Positions 1 through 13,408 of a stretch of DNA of 64,000 nucleotides are shown in pieces. The stretch's first letter is position 1, and every line of letters begins with the position of its first letter. Under the pieces are notes generated by a model, which saw only the letters and a list, made by a program, of their open reading frames with translations, did not search any database and had not been told where the DNA came from. Source of the DNA: Aptenodytes patagonicus (Eukaryota; Chordata; Aves; Sphenisciformes; Spheniscidae); the NCBI RefSeq assembly GCF_965638725.1, contig NC_134956.1:25479047-25543046 (forward strand). The letters are read 5' to 3'. The position numbers and the translations under genes were made by a program.

Positions 1-3000
1 TTTACATATGCAGCATATCTGAATAACAAGCACTGTAAATTCTTACAATACAATATAAATTTATGCAGACATTCCATTTCAATTGGGATAAAATACTGCA
101 GTGATGTACTCTATAAAAAGAATGAACAGAGTATGGCACTACTGATTTCTTCTACACTCAGTTTAACCCATAGCTACTTATTTGAAAACAATGCATATAG
201 GCCAAAACTCTGTTCTTTGGAAAAATGTTCTATAATGTCAATGACTTAGCAGCCTGCATTTTTACTTAAGTCTGCCTAATGCTAAATAAATCTTACTTAC
301 ATTTTAAAACATTTTGCATTTTGATGATTTCATAATTTCAAATAATTTTATATTGTAAATTGTATCATTTACAATACTTGTAAATTGTGATTATAAACAA
401 TAATTTGGGTTTTCATAAACACCCCCTAAGTACATATTTACATTGTCCCACAGAAGCTATAAGACTGTGTTTAGTGTATGACTGATTATAATAATTGCAT
501 TCTATATGGGAATTTGAGAGTATCAAATTAGTGTTTAATATCTGCAGTGACATGTGGCCAAAACCAGGAAGCTCACAAGTTGTTTTTATTAAATCCCCTT
601 TTAAACAATCTTGGAATGATTTGTTTATCAAAACTTCTATAGCTGGACAACCAAGTAGTGTCAATTTAGTCATTATTTAAACTTGCATGGAAAAATCTTA
701 ATTTTGTAAGCTTTCCTGTTTAATATACAAAAAAGTTCATTTGTGATGTGAAGAAAGAAAAAAACAGTTTGGATAGCAAGGAAGATTTACTGCAGTTTCT
801 TTGGGGAAGCAAAGGTGTTAAAATACACAGCACTTAATGAAGCCATACTGTTCTACTCTCCTATTGCCTGTACCATAATAGTCCCATATACTATAAAAGT
901 AAAACCTAAATCGAACATACTATCTCTAATTATCTTTAATACACAGGTCACAAAAGTTGCATGATAAATGAGGAAAATATACAGGAGAGATGTAGAAATA
1001 GTGGAATCTTCTAATTATTGGATGATAGAAGGCATCCAGCAGCAGAAAACGAGATACCTAGTCGAGGAAAAAAAAACAAGACTCCCAAAGTCAAGACTCT
1101 TAGAGGACACATTTGAACAATGATCTCCTTATCTTCCATACCAAATTATTATCTAAGCTATGCACCCTGTAAAAGGTCTAAATTAGAGAAAGAAGATCTT
1201 TTAAAACTCTTTTCCAGTTCTTTCACCCTCAATTATAGAATCCTTAGCCTTTTTTTGAAGCATCTTCAAACCTTACACCACGATGCACTGCGGGCAACTT
1301 GGAAATAAATAGAGATATCTATTTTTCCATGTTGTTCAAGGATTTATAGCAACTTATAAAAAGAATGCCAGTATATATATGGTAACTGCACCGAAATTCT
1401 TCTGTAAACATTTTGGGACTAAACAACCATTTATTTTTTCTGGGTTTGTAAAGTACCTGCTGCAAAGGGGTCCTAGTGTACAACAGTGGTTCCACGTACC
1501 ATGTCAATAGGAAAACTAGTGCTTTATGCTTTAAAACACTTTCTCAGTTTTTATAGAATGGACCACGTCCTCATGTAAAGGTGATTTTCACTGATCAACT
1601 CCAGTCTCCTTTAATATGAGTTATTTCTCATCCTCACTGCATGACTAGTTGGTTATCTTAAGTCTAACAGTCAGTTCTCTATAAAGTTGGGTAAGTTTGA
1701 GACCAGCTGCCATAATATGCCGATATGTCATTTTCATGTTTAAATATTCAAGAACATATATTTATTAAACTGAAAACAGACAATATCCTAGTCTTCTCTT
1801 CTGAGAAGATATGGTGCACCAATGGAGAATAATTTGTCTAATACCAATAAATGCTTCAGTGTGCACATGTAATTTATTTTTATAATTAACACGCATACAT
1901 AGGATGGTGTAGGACTCTGAAATGCAAAATTTTACCTTCTTTTCAGGCTTGCCTACTTAATACTCAGTGGAATAACAACAGCTTTATATTTCTGACTGCT
2001 ACTAAAAATCTTCTTTCCAGACTGAATATACATGCCATTGGTTGACAGCAGAACAGCAGCCATGGTAAATAAATCAAATGCAAAAATGGAACATATTTTT
2101 TGAAATACACAATTTACAAGAATGAGGAAAAAAAAAAAATCTGTCATTTTGTTTGACAGCTAAATTTCTACCTTGAGCATTGTCGCACATCTACAAAGGA
2201 TCAGAATGGATAAATATGTGATGCTTTATTATGGTCCTACCCAGTCAATTGCACCAAATTTGACTTCTTAAGTAAAAATATTAAAAAAAAAAAAAAGGAA
2301 TAGTAGTCCAAGAATATGCAACACTAAAAAATTTCTATCAGAGATTTACAAGGTTAACTTCAGACAGCTTATATAAATACTATAGGAAAAATAAAGCTAT
2401 CATTAGTTAGACTCCCAAATAAATTGAATCAAAGTATTCTGAAAGCAAATGGCTTTTAAGTACTCATATCAGGAAGATAATACAGTTTAGCATTGTATTA
2501 GGTTCACTTACAAGATTAAACATAACATTGACTAGTCTAATCTGTTGTTCAGAAGAAACTTGACACCATGAAACATGGATCATGTTTAAAGCAACTGCTT
2601 TGGAAGCTGTACATGCAAAAACCTTGTCCTCCAAAGTCAATAATGGTATGTTTCTGTAATTCTAAAATATATTTTAAAAAATTAAATACACTTTTCAAGT
2701 GTATAATACACTTACAATTTCTTTAAGACTGGAAAGAACCTCAAATTAGACTTCATCTTCAAGAGATGAGGAAAGAAACAAAGTAGGCCATATATCATAG
2801 AAAACTTCAGTGCTCCACATTTTACAGAGGCTTAATCAACAATCATTTAAAAGTAACCACTAACGCTGTGACTTAGACATAGTCAGAAAATAATACATAT
2901 AATGTAAAAGATAGGTCAAACCCCCCTAATCTCCCTACACAAAACACATCAAATACACTTATTTTAAGAGACAGGGGAAAAATAATCTGCTTTAATGCAC

Positions 3001-4574
3001 TTAGTACTGTTTTCTTCCTGGAGCTCCCTAGCTGTATACTGTACAGACTCTAGTACTTACAGTGTCCAATTCTTCCTGCAGTCTTATTTACATTTTTCCT
3101 CAGCAAACGTCTGAGGGCAAAACAATCCGAGAGAAATGTCGAGGTCACTTTTAGTCAGATCACAGATATTTTCATCCTGTCTCCATACTGAGAATTCCAA
3201 TCACAGAAAGCAGCCAGTATTGTTTTAAAATGCCCTCTCTGTGACCCTGTTCCTCTGAAGGTCAAGTGCACTATCATTCCCTGTAACCAAGGAAGCAGAA
3301 TCAACGTGTTCCTGCTGTTTTGCCAGCTGCTGAAGGAGTTTGTCTAATAGTAAGATTAATTTCATCTGGGGAAGATAGTCCTAGGTTATCAAACTTCCCT
3401 CTCCCTCTGTTCTCAAGCCCCTCAGCCTGGTCACTGTGAACTGTAAACAGCAAAATGAAATCCGAGAAAAGACTTTGCCTGTATCTTGAATTATTTTCAA
3501 ATCAGCAAAATTGAAAGGAAAATCCACCACATTCCCTGTGGAGCGTCTTTATTTAGCCTCAAAGTTCATTAAGCTAATGTGTTTAAAGGAATATAGGCCT
3601 TTCTAAACTAGTCCTGGGCCCTCAAATATGAAGTAGCACAATCAATCTTAATACACTTCAGAATTCATACACTAAGTTCATGACACACGTGTGATTAATT
3701 AGTTTAAACTCCTTAACAAAGGAGGCTTAACATGAGGCTGCAGTGAAGGCTGACAAATGGGTGAAAACAGAAAATATTTTTAAATTTTTAGAGAGTGAAA
3801 TTTGTTAAAGTTATGGTATGTAAAGTTTTGGGAAAAATGACCATGTACTTGACAAGTTTTACAACAGTAAACTTGAATGCAGTGGACTTCCACTACAAAG
3901 CCTTATGCAACAAGTGCATGACCTAGGTGTCTTTAAGTAGCACTGGTATTTTATTTTAACTTCAAGGACTCCTAATCTTAGCATAGAAGTGTGCTCACTA
4001 TTGAAATTAGGCTCTTTACTTGATAGAAAACACAATTATCTATTGTACAACTCTCTAAAAATAATATCTATGAATAATTACTGTAAAGGAGTGTATTTAC
4101 AGCATGGGTACAACGTAAATGTTAGGTCAACTACTTGTGATCTACTGTGGGGAAAAGCAGTATACCTAAAACATGTGAGAAAACCCAATGAAATTTTAGT
4201 TGGATTTTCCTTGTGCTTATTATCTACTTAATAACATGGTCACTCTAGGCTTTTATGTGTCCAATTCATTCAGGAAAGACATTTATGATACCTGATTAGC
4301 AGCTGTCTTTCCTGGGACAAAAACCAAATCCTGACTATAATAACGCTTTATCACTACAAAACCCTCTGTTCAGAAGTAGACTTCCCAACTCTGAAGTTTG
4401 GAATAGCTGTATTGCAAAGAGAAGGTGGAATCCTTGTAACGCTTAAGCAGAAGTACTATAAAAGTACATAGTATGAAAAAAAAGATTAAAAGTTGCTTTT
4501 TTTCTGAATCAAAAGACAAGCTGGCAAAGTAATTGAAATTTGAAATAAAATACGAAACCTATCAACTATAGTGT

Positions 4575-4675
4575 ACTAATGTAGTTAGTTAGTACTACAT
4601 TAGTAGTAGTACAGTAGTGCTAAAATGAAATGCTAATGTAGTAGTTAGTACTACATTAGTAGTTACTAATGTAGT
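4575..4675. repeat. Cluster of alternating 11-bp inverted repeats
   Basis: ACTAATGTAGT occurs at 4575-4585 and 4665-4675, with a 10-base match at 4633-4642. Its reverse complement ACTACATTAGT occurs at 4594-4604 and 4650-4660. Copies alternate in orientation with spacers of about 5-30 nt, so the DNA or RNA can fold into alternative hairpins. Confidence 0.9.
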
Positions 4676-6184
4676 TAACAGCTTTGTCACAACTGCCTAA
4701 GTCACCCACAAAATCTCAAAGACTTGATAATATAAAATATACAAAATACATCTTTAATTAAGAGTAATGTTACATTTTTAGGGCCTGATAATTCTTTTTT
4801 TGATGGAACTTTCTCAAGTACTATATGCTGCACAGAAATACTACAGCTACAAAGGCGTTCACTCTTATTTTTATAGGACATCAACTATGCTACTGTAATA
4901 AACATCCATAGCGAAATAGAATTAGTATTTTGTAATGTTAGAGTTTCTAATATTTCAACAGTGACATTTTTATAAAACAATGCTTACAAGAGTATATATT
5001 ATGTTTAGTATAACAGAGGGCCTCTTAAGTTAATGAGAAATTCTGAAATTACTGTACCTAGTAATTTTCACAGGAAAACACTGTTCAGAAATTAGTTCAG
5101 AAACCTATCATTCTACTTAGAGTCTTATTTTTGTTGTTGTATGTATTTCACTTATTGGAAATGTCAATGTAAGAATGCCTATGACCTCTCTGGCATGTGC
5201 TTGCAGAAGACTGGGACCGTATCTTGTACTGGAATTTTTGCTAATGTGCCCAGGGATTGTGGAAGTCGATCTGTCTCAAACTGGAGGGAGGGGAAAAGAG
5301 GAAAAAGCAATCAGTATTAAACGTAATTTTAGGACTTAAGAAGACTCCACATTTCTCAAAGCAGTTTTCAGATTCACAGCATTAACCCATCCTATCTAGT
5401 ACAGATTAAAAACATTTCATGCTTAACTACTGTTTGATTTCCTTAAAAGTCCATGAGGATGCAACTGGTATTTTCATTTTAGCACTCACATTGCAAACAC
5501 TATTTATACATAGGCAGAGTGGGAGAACAAAACAATTTCATGAAGCATGCCAAGTGTACTTCTCCTATACCACTGGAAGATAGAAGCTGAACACAAGTGG
5601 CATAGCATGGAGAATTGTCTGCTTTGGACCAGTCAGCAGAGGACTGCATTCACCTGGGCTCTCAAACCAACAAGTATCACTAGCAATAATTTCATATGCT
5701 GCAGTGTATATAAATTAATTAATAATGATTTGCATTAAATGACACAGAGGATCTGCACAAAACTCAAGAAATATAAAAATACACTTCGAAACATACATAT
5801 CTACTGCCTTGCTTTTTTCATCATTAAACTAAAAACAAGTATTTGGCAATTAGCTGCATTTTGAAGGCTGGCAAAATTAAATTTGGCTTCTTCTCTTTCA
5901 TTTATTCATCATTTTGTCATTTTGTATACATAAAAATGTACATATATAAAATTGTATGTTTATACTTATTTTTTCCGAATTTTTACCAGTAAAGTAGTTC
6001 ACTTTAATTCTACATTTTAGTTGCAATCATATTATATTAAATTTCTGATATATAAGGTATATATAAAATACATAAATGTATATATAAAATCAGTAGTTTG
6101 AAACTAAGGTTCTCTAGACATTTCATTATTTTTATGTCCTTTGAAATAAATAAGGTTTCTTCATAGCCATACAGTCTAGTTGAA

Positions 6185-6276
6185 GATCTAGTTGAAGATG
6201 TCCCTGCCCATGGCAGGGGGGTTGGACTAGATGACCTTTAGAGGTCCCTTCCAACCCAAACTATTCTATGATTCTA
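6185..6276 (+). mobile_element. CR1 LINE 3' terminal fragment
   Basis: CTGCCCATGGCAGGGGGGTT, then GGACTAGATGACCTTTAGAG and CCTTCCAACC, ending CTATTCTATGATTCT, is an avian CR1 3' tail of about 90 bp. It is severely 5'-truncated. Confidence 0.93.
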
Positions 6277-9200
6277 AGTTGCATACTAATTTACTAAACT
6301 GACTTGCCCATAGTGTACATATATATCTATACGTGTAGGTGTGTTTATATGAGCATATGTATATATTTAATAAATTTCTGTACTTACTAACCAAATTCTC
6401 AATACTTTCTACAGCTTATTTCCCCACTACCACATTGATTATGAAAGCAATATTTGAGAAATATATTGAAGGAATAATCAATCGGCCATGTAGTGGAGGA
6501 ATTTTTAAAGCCTCCAAGCTTCTCTAACTTAAGTAGAAGAACATTTCCTATATTCACGCCACTAAAAGCCAAAGTAATTGTATTGCTTGAATACACTGGT
6601 CAGTTCTCACTAAGCATAAACCAATTTCAGAGATATTATTAATATATAGAAAAGAGAATAGAAATTAAAGTAAGGCATAGTTAAGCAATCACAGACCAAA
6701 TATGCTCAACTGCACCCTGAAATTTAAATTATTTTTTACAAGTTTTCTCCCATAAAAGTTAAAAAATTTCAATGAAAAATATGGTACCAAGTTTTACACC
6801 ATAAAAAACGCTACATCTCAAATCAAATCAGAAAGACTTATTTTTCTATAAATATTTTTCCTAATGAACTTCTTCACCTATTAAATTAATAATAGGCTTT
6901 TATGAAAAATGTGTGTATTGCCTGGAAATGTCCAAATATATTTCTTTCACAGATGTAAGATATATCTAAAAAAAGTTTCAGTGATACTCTCTGGAATTAA
7001 CTGTCCTGACCACTTGGGCCCTTTGTAGAATGGCAGATAAAATTCAGATCCAGCATGGAAGAACTCATCTGTAGTTTAACTGCCCTAACAGGATGCTGAT
7101 GCAAGATCTTGCATGAGACATATGAAGGCAACAGTCATGGAAGAAGCTGCAATTCTTGGCATATCTGCACTGCCAAAAAATCACAGACTACACCTTACAT
7201 AACACCCCAATTCCTACATTACACCAGTGGCTATGCCACATCTGGTAACATTCTTGAATTCAGAGGCTGCCAAACTGCGTAAGCCATGTAGGATCTCATT
7301 ACTCCAATATGCACTTTGTGTGAGATACCTCAGGCTGACAGTATGTCTAGGTCTTATGCAATTAACAGTAACTTGAGAAAAGCTATACTTGAATTAAAAA
7401 TTGTTTGAGAAGACTCAGCGTCAAAACTCCACCTTGAAAATTCACCAAGAAATGAGAAAATGGCCAATGATAATAATAAAATATTAAACATAAATGGACT
7501 TACTTTACACTTCATTAATTCTTACAACAAAGCAAAAACTTATTCCATCACAACAGCAGTGTTTCTACTCTCCTTTTTCAGCACATCGTGCTTCACCTGG
7601 ACTTAAACCTAAATTGCTGAATTACTTATGATGTAACGTGTCAGAGAGATCTGAAGCGGGTCAAGAAAATACTTTATGTGACAAAGATATCCAGTATTTT
7701 TTCAGTCCCATGGCAAACCATACTTTTAGAAAGGCCCAAGGTGTTGATAGGTTTCTTATCAGTGCACTGAGGGAACTGAAAGCAACTGAAATCCTCCAGC
7801 AATGCAACTGGCATAAACGAGATCCCAGTAAGCAAGGGCTCAACAGTCATCTCCTGTGCCTCTCTCCCTATAGCCTCTGACAGAGAAAAAGGATGCACTG
7901 GGAATAGTTTGTGGCCGTCATGGAACTGAAAGGGGACAGTTTTAGCAACTACTAAAAGTTCTTCCTGGTCACATCAGAGCTGATGCTGGAAAGAGGAAAT
8001 AGCCCTTATTCCTCCCCACAGTGACAGTTCTGTTTAAAAACCTTGCATTAAAAACTAAGGCAATACACAGAGAAATACATCTCCACTTCATAACCAAACA
8101 CGTTTTTCTTAAACAATATGCAAATCGAAGCTACGTTGGTGCTGGGACTGAACCTGGGCCACTGATATATTGCACAGTGACAGTACTAAATAAATACTTG
8201 AGAAAAGCAGCATTACTTATTTTTGCATTAAGGCTAAAGTATTTTTTGTGCTTTTCAAAAGCTACTCTGGATGAGGAGGAATTGCTGAAATTCCCTCTGA
8301 ATCCCCTAGCTGCTCTCTGTTCTCCAATGTCGTGACCTGTAAGTAAAGGCAACTGCAGACACTAAAAATGGAACTCTCTCACCCAATCTGTTCAGAAATA
8401 CACAGTTGGAAAAATGCAACAAGCAACACTGCAATAAAGCAGAAGCAAGCAACAGCAGTGAAACCATTTGAAACCATTACAAGGACAATTTTACAAAGTC
8501 CTAAAAATAGAGTAAGTAAAAAAATACATGCAGTACTGGAGTGTGCTCAGTGACTTCTATGAAACATTCACAGTTTCACGGAAGACAAATCTGATGAACT
8601 ATTGCTCAAGAAAGAAAAACAACATGTGGCTTACTTCATGACAGTCTGATTTGGTGCTTGGCATCATAGTTCTCAATAAACCCATGCACTACATAGGTGG
8701 CAATTATGTTGAAAAAGAAAGATGCAGATATAGCTAAACCTGCCAATATTTGCATTAAGTTATTCTGTTTGCAACTTGTCTCTCATCATTCATAACTTAA
8801 AATTCAGTGCATGATTAATGACTCTTTCTCTCCTTCCACTTAATTTTCATTGATGAAAAATATAATATTCTGAAAAAGCCTCTCATTTTTTAAGGCCAGT
8901 GCCAAGTTCCATGCTACATTTTCTCCGAGAAACAGTGAGTACAAATATAGAATTTTAGCATACTTCAAGAAAACTAGTAATGTATTTACCTGTATTAAAA
9001 CCTGTATCTGACTGAAGACACAAATAGCAGGCAGCCAGCCATTCATAAAGAAATGGTTCAACGTTAACATGGTCATACCATTAATTAATTCTTAATGATA
9101 TAATGCTGCTTATAACTGTTTTTCCATGAACAAAGTTTTCATGGTGTTATGCAGTGGACAGGCATATAATTTAAGGAGGAGTTGAATACTATAAAGAGAT

Positions 9201-10586
9201 GAAGCCCTCTATTTACCCACCGGCCAGGAAGAAATCACAGAGCTTCATACACTCTTGAGATGGAGCGATCTCTCCAGTGGCAAGATACAACCATCACACT
9301 ATGTTACCACGGTGCATTTCCTGCACGAGGAATTACAAATGTCACATATTTTATGTGCCTTAGATGTGATTATAGCACTCAAGTTCTATCAAAATAGTAT
9401 AAGGTTTGCCAGTATTTCCATTACAGGTTTTTATTTCCAAGTTTGTTTGGAAGTGTTTTTAAAAACTGTAGCTTGCCAAATTGATACCTGATATAACAAA
9501 CTAGAGTGAAAATTCGCTTGTCAGTTTTCAGTGTTAAATTTTTTGAAACGACTCCTTAGATGTTATTTCTAGGACACTCAGTAGGCCATTTTCCACACGA
9601 TTTAAAAAGAACCAACATTTTTTAGAAAAAAATTGCTCTAAGTAAGGAATCTCGAATCCATTTCTGAAAACACAATCACACACATTTCCTTCATATACAG
9701 AGCTTCTTCTTGAACTAAAAATAATTTTTTTAATATCCAAGTGTAATCTTAGTTCAATAGGTCAAAAAAAACCCCAAACTAATGTCTGAAAAGTGGCCTT
9801 GTCTACAGAGGTCTCTTAGCCTACTCGCTCTTCATTATTTATGAATCCCTTGGTTATGTAATCACACGATAAAGCATAGTAAATCTGAAGGATATTAAAC
9901 CAAATAATTTTAAATAGACAAAAATTCTAGGGTTTTTTTTGACTGAAGTTTGCATACCGAAGGAGATAGGTTATTTTCTATGGCCATGATCACATGCAGT
10001 TTCAGTGTTTACGAGTTGATTTAGACATTTTAGCTGTTGAGCATCCAAGCTTCAGGGAATATACATCAAGACAAGACATCACTTAATATCACTTTAAGTA
10101 GATTTTGTTCTCTTTTTCTCATATGCGTAAGCAGAATATATAAAGCCTTATTTAAATTAATCACCCTACTGCAGATCCAATACAGTGCATAAGTAAAACA
10201 GGTAACTTCAAATACTGTTCTGGATTTAGATGACAACTCAAGAGATGAGCAGAAACCTTGCATGTCCAAAATGGTCAAGCTAATGATCAAATGACCAGAA
10301 ATTTTGTTGTATTAATTTTTAAGCAATCCATAATACAGCCAAGTTTCTCTATAGTTCATGTTGAATTTCCTACTTGCATTCCTAATATGGGGGCCACCAG
10401 AATAAAGTAAGGTAAACAAACCATCAGTTGCACTGGTTTCTTGTTTGTCCCCAGCTCTAAAGCAATACTGTTCTATAAAGATTTTCAGTTCCATTTATGC
10501 TTAATTGTAAACAGCAAGGGCTCCCTAATATGTGTTTCATTTCAAAAGCTCATATACCAACTGTTGTGATATCATCTGTCACTCAC

Positions 10587-10670
10587 CTCAGCCACCTGCT
10601 GAGTCTCCACTACCTGCTGAGCCAGCACCTCCATATTGGTTGCCATGGTGAAGCAAGATCATTAGAGAAC
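10587..10670 (-). CDS. NR2C2: Putative NR2C2 first coding exon (CDS 10587-10646)
   Basis: NR2C2 (TR4) is an orphan nuclear receptor that binds direct-repeat hormone response elements as a transcription factor. The minus strand shows an acceptor (CATCTTTTCAAACAG), a 24-nt leader, a strong Kozak start (ACCATGG) at 10646 and 20 codons reading MATNMEVLAQQVVETQQVAE. A perfect donor follows (GAG/GTGAGT, phase 0). The opening MAT..E..AQQ resembles the start of the paralogue NR2C1 as I remember it. It lies about 2.2 kb inside a CpG-island promoter, in the orientation and place where NR2C2 sits next to FGD5 in mammals. Neither the next coding exon nor the DNA-binding domain is in the window, so the assignment rests on this exon plus gene order. 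It would give the longer N-terminal isoform. Confidence 0.72.
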
Positions 10671-12780
10671 CTGTTTGAAAAGATGCCAGCAACTTCCATC
10701 AGGCACGAAGTTAGTTTTTTTATTATTAAAGAAAGCTCTGATATGACTTTTTGATAATTTACAATACTGTTTGACATATCTGACAAATAAGAAAATATGC
10801 CATGGATGCGTGTATGTGCACGCACGCACATATATATACACACACGTATGTACAGTACATGCATACTGGAACCGTACTGTTCGAAAAGCTGAGGCACATA
10901 GTTATTCTTTTACTTTATAATGCCTCTAATATACTATTTTTACTCTATTATTTAAGCTGCAAAGAAGAGATGTTAATTTCATAAATTAGAAAGGACTAAT
11001 CTGAGTGGCAACGACTGATGCAGTTTGTGGAATTCATAGATCTCTAAGACACTTTCCTCAACTCAAGGGAAGAGAAATCTTACAGTTAAACTGCTTCTAC
11101 ACTACGTCCTGAACAAGGAAAAAGCAATCTAAGAATGCTGTTTTGAGCAAATATTAAGTCATTTCGTCAAACTGCCACGTTCATCCATATTCTTATGGTA
11201 ATCTTGCACAGTAAGGGAAACAGCATGTCACATCTAACATGTATTTTCTATTATCTAAACTTTTTTTTATTACAGTGTAATTATTACTCTGAGGAAAAAA
11301 TACTGCAAAATTGTTTTATCCTATTGTGAGTGTCTGTACCTTCAACTTTACGCTCTTCAGGGTTTAAAAAAAAAAAGACAAAGCAAACAGAAAAAGGAAG
11401 AAACAAGAAAACAAACACTTCCAATATATTTTTAATGATCATCATTAGGGCTGTTTCTCCAAGGGTAAATTTAATTAAGATTTCAAATTCATGCATTCAG
11501 TTTTTAACTGTGACTTCCTCATTACAAAGCCAGAGTTCAGATTCTGACCCAGGTGTAGGTAATGAAAAGGCATTCATGAATGCTGGCCCATTTGATGTTT
11601 TATGGAAAACCTTCTGTTGGTACTTGCAAAGCAATCATTTAACATAAAACATACTACGAACAATAGCAAAACATGTAACAGAAACATGCATGCATGTCTC
11701 TAGCACCACCACCCCCATTCAAATGCAACTTCTACAAAGCTAACATTGTTGAAAATGTCAAAATTAAGTTAAAAAGATTAAATCATATTGTGGTAAATTA
11801 ACTGTGAAAGTTACTTTGTATATGTCAATGGAAGACTATTTGTAACAATGCATAATCAAAGTTGAGACATTCCCTATGGAAATCATATTTATGCTTGTTT
11901 CTCATACACCTTGTCATTTTTATTGAAGTGTTCAACTTGAACAGTAAACTTATGAACCATTTCCACCAGACCCATTTAATATTGCCGCTTGTGGATGGCT
12001 TCTCAGTTGTTCAGTAATTCCTTTTCAGTGCTTTCTCTTATTTTAAATGCATTTTTTATGTTCAGCAAGGAAGATAACCATATGCTCATAACATGCTGTT
12101 TTCTCAGTGCATTAAGATAAAGGAAGCCCTGAAGATGAGAGACTTTATTCATAAGGATACGTTTCTAAGACCCAATGAAGTCTTTGCTGTGGTAAGGCTC
12201 TGACAGATTTACTGTTGGTGGTTATCCACCAAGGCTTTTTGTACTTTCGACCTTCCCAAAACAGCAATAAGCTGAGGCTATCTGATCAAATTCAACTGGA
12301 AGCCCAGAGACCATAAACAGCCACGCCAAGTAAGCTTGTTAATATTGACTCCAAGAATGTGACACAAGGCAAAATCAGATTCCTAGCATAAACCCCTGAG
12401 CAGCAGAGTTCATAAGGAAAAAAAAAAAAATCCCCAAAACAAACCAACAAAAAAGGTGGAACTTAAAAACTGCAAGGAGGCACCTGAAGCACCAGGAAAG
12501 TATTTTCAGTGTAATAGGGTGGCAGCCAACTCAGTACGTGTAGACACACTGCTGTCCAAAACATGGCATAAAACCGTTAATCCCTCCCTAAGTTGCAGTG
12601 GAATCTCAGAAGAAAGTCATGCACTCCATTCGAGACATTCTACGGGCATGGCCCTGCTAGGATGACATGGCTAAAGGCCGAATTCAAGCTTATTGAAATT
12701 TGTTCCTTTGTCTTAAGCAAATAGGGTTCTTCACACTGCATGCTTGATTCAGCTACATCAAGCAGCAAGCCAGCACGCTT
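10671..12780 (-). other. Probable NR2C2 intron between promoter and first coding exon
   Basis: Noncoding. It contains an alternating purine-pyrimidine stretch at 10807-10865 and a small hairpin (TTGGTGG/CCACCAA) near 12213-12230. Nothing else recognised. Confidence 0.5.
10807..10865. repeat. Alternating purine-pyrimidine tract
   Basis: Runs such as GTGTATGTGCACGCACGCAC and CATATATATACACACACGTA are mostly alternating purine-pyrimidine. It lies about 140 bp upstream of the NR2C2 exon acceptor. Confidence 0.8.
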
Positions 12781-13132
12781 CTCCTCAGCAGGAGTCTGGA
12801 GGAGACGGGAAAGGCGGGGCTCGCAGGTTAGGCTCCGCCGGGAACCTCTTGTTACGCTGTCACTGTGGCAGGAAGCCGGCAGGAATCCTTGCAACGATAG
12901 ATACGACGGAAAACAACGAGGTCAGAGCCCTGGCCAGGAGCAGCTCCGACACCTCAGACCTGCTGCCTCACGGCAGCCTCCTTTCCGCCGCGCTCGCCGC
13001 CTGCCCCCGTTGGCTGCGGCGCGCTCGCGGCCCGCCGACACACGGAACGCCGCGCGCAGCCCGCTACCGAAAGGCACCTGCCGCCCTGCGCACCATGAAA
13101 TCACACCCCTCCCTCCCGCCTCTCGTTCCAAC

Positions 13133-13137
13133 CCAAT
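13133..13137 (+). promoter_or_regulatory. CCAAT box
   Basis: CCAAT followed at once by TGACCTCAT, a CRE-like half site. It is 44 bp from an oppositely oriented CCAAT box, a spacing typical of paired NF-Y sites. Confidence 0.6.
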
Positions 13138-13176
13138 GACCTCATCGAAGACGCAGCACTCCCACACACGCCACCG

Positions 13177-13181
13177 ATTGG
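13177..13181 (-). promoter_or_regulatory. Inverted CCAAT box
   Basis: ATTGG within CACCGATTGGTCGAG, a good NF-Y core (CCAATCGG on the minus strand). About 80 bp from the first YY1 motif. Confidence 0.65.
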
Positions 13182-13259
13182 TCGAGGGAACCGCCTGTAA
13201 AGCCGGTGGCCCCGCCTCTCGAGTAAGACGGAAAACACCCGAGGGACGCAACTAAGCAC

Positions 13260-13270
13260 AAGATGGCGGC
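13260..13270 (+). promoter_or_regulatory. YY1-type motif
   Basis: AAGATGGCGGC is an exact match to the long YY1 consensus. In mammals such sites often lie just downstream of the start site and in the direction of transcription, which would point to plus-strand transcription here. Confidence 0.7.
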
Positions 13271-13397
13271 GCTGGCTGACGGCCAAGTCCCAGGCGGGGC
13301 TGCTGCCGCCGCCATTAGGCCCCCTCCCCCTCCCCTCCGGTATATCCTTATGTCAGGCTATGGGAGGCCCGGGCATGGCAGTAGGGAAGCGGCCGGT

Positions 13398-13408
13398 AAG
13401 ATGGCGGC
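13398..13408 (+). promoter_or_regulatory. Second YY1-type motif, overlapping a donor-like GTAAG
   Basis: A second exact AAGATGGCGGC 138 bp after the first and in the same orientation. It overlaps the plus-strand splice-donor-like GCCG/GTAAGATGG. Confidence 0.65.

Larger units (their letters stand above)
1..10586 (-). other. Probable NR2C2 intron, AT-rich
   Basis: No zinc-finger or ligand-binding exon of NR2C2 was seen on the minus strand, and no other gene on either strand. It contains a CR1 scrap (6185-6276), an inverted-repeat cluster (4575-4675) and a small 46-codon minus-strand frame at 3225-3365 discussed in the findings. The rest is unremarkable AT-rich DNA. Confidence 0.6.

Noticed and set aside
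7638..8553. Cluster of 60-100 codon ORFs in both strands
   Set aside because: No splice context, no family resemblance and overlapping antisense frames of similar length; consistent with chance in intronic DNA.
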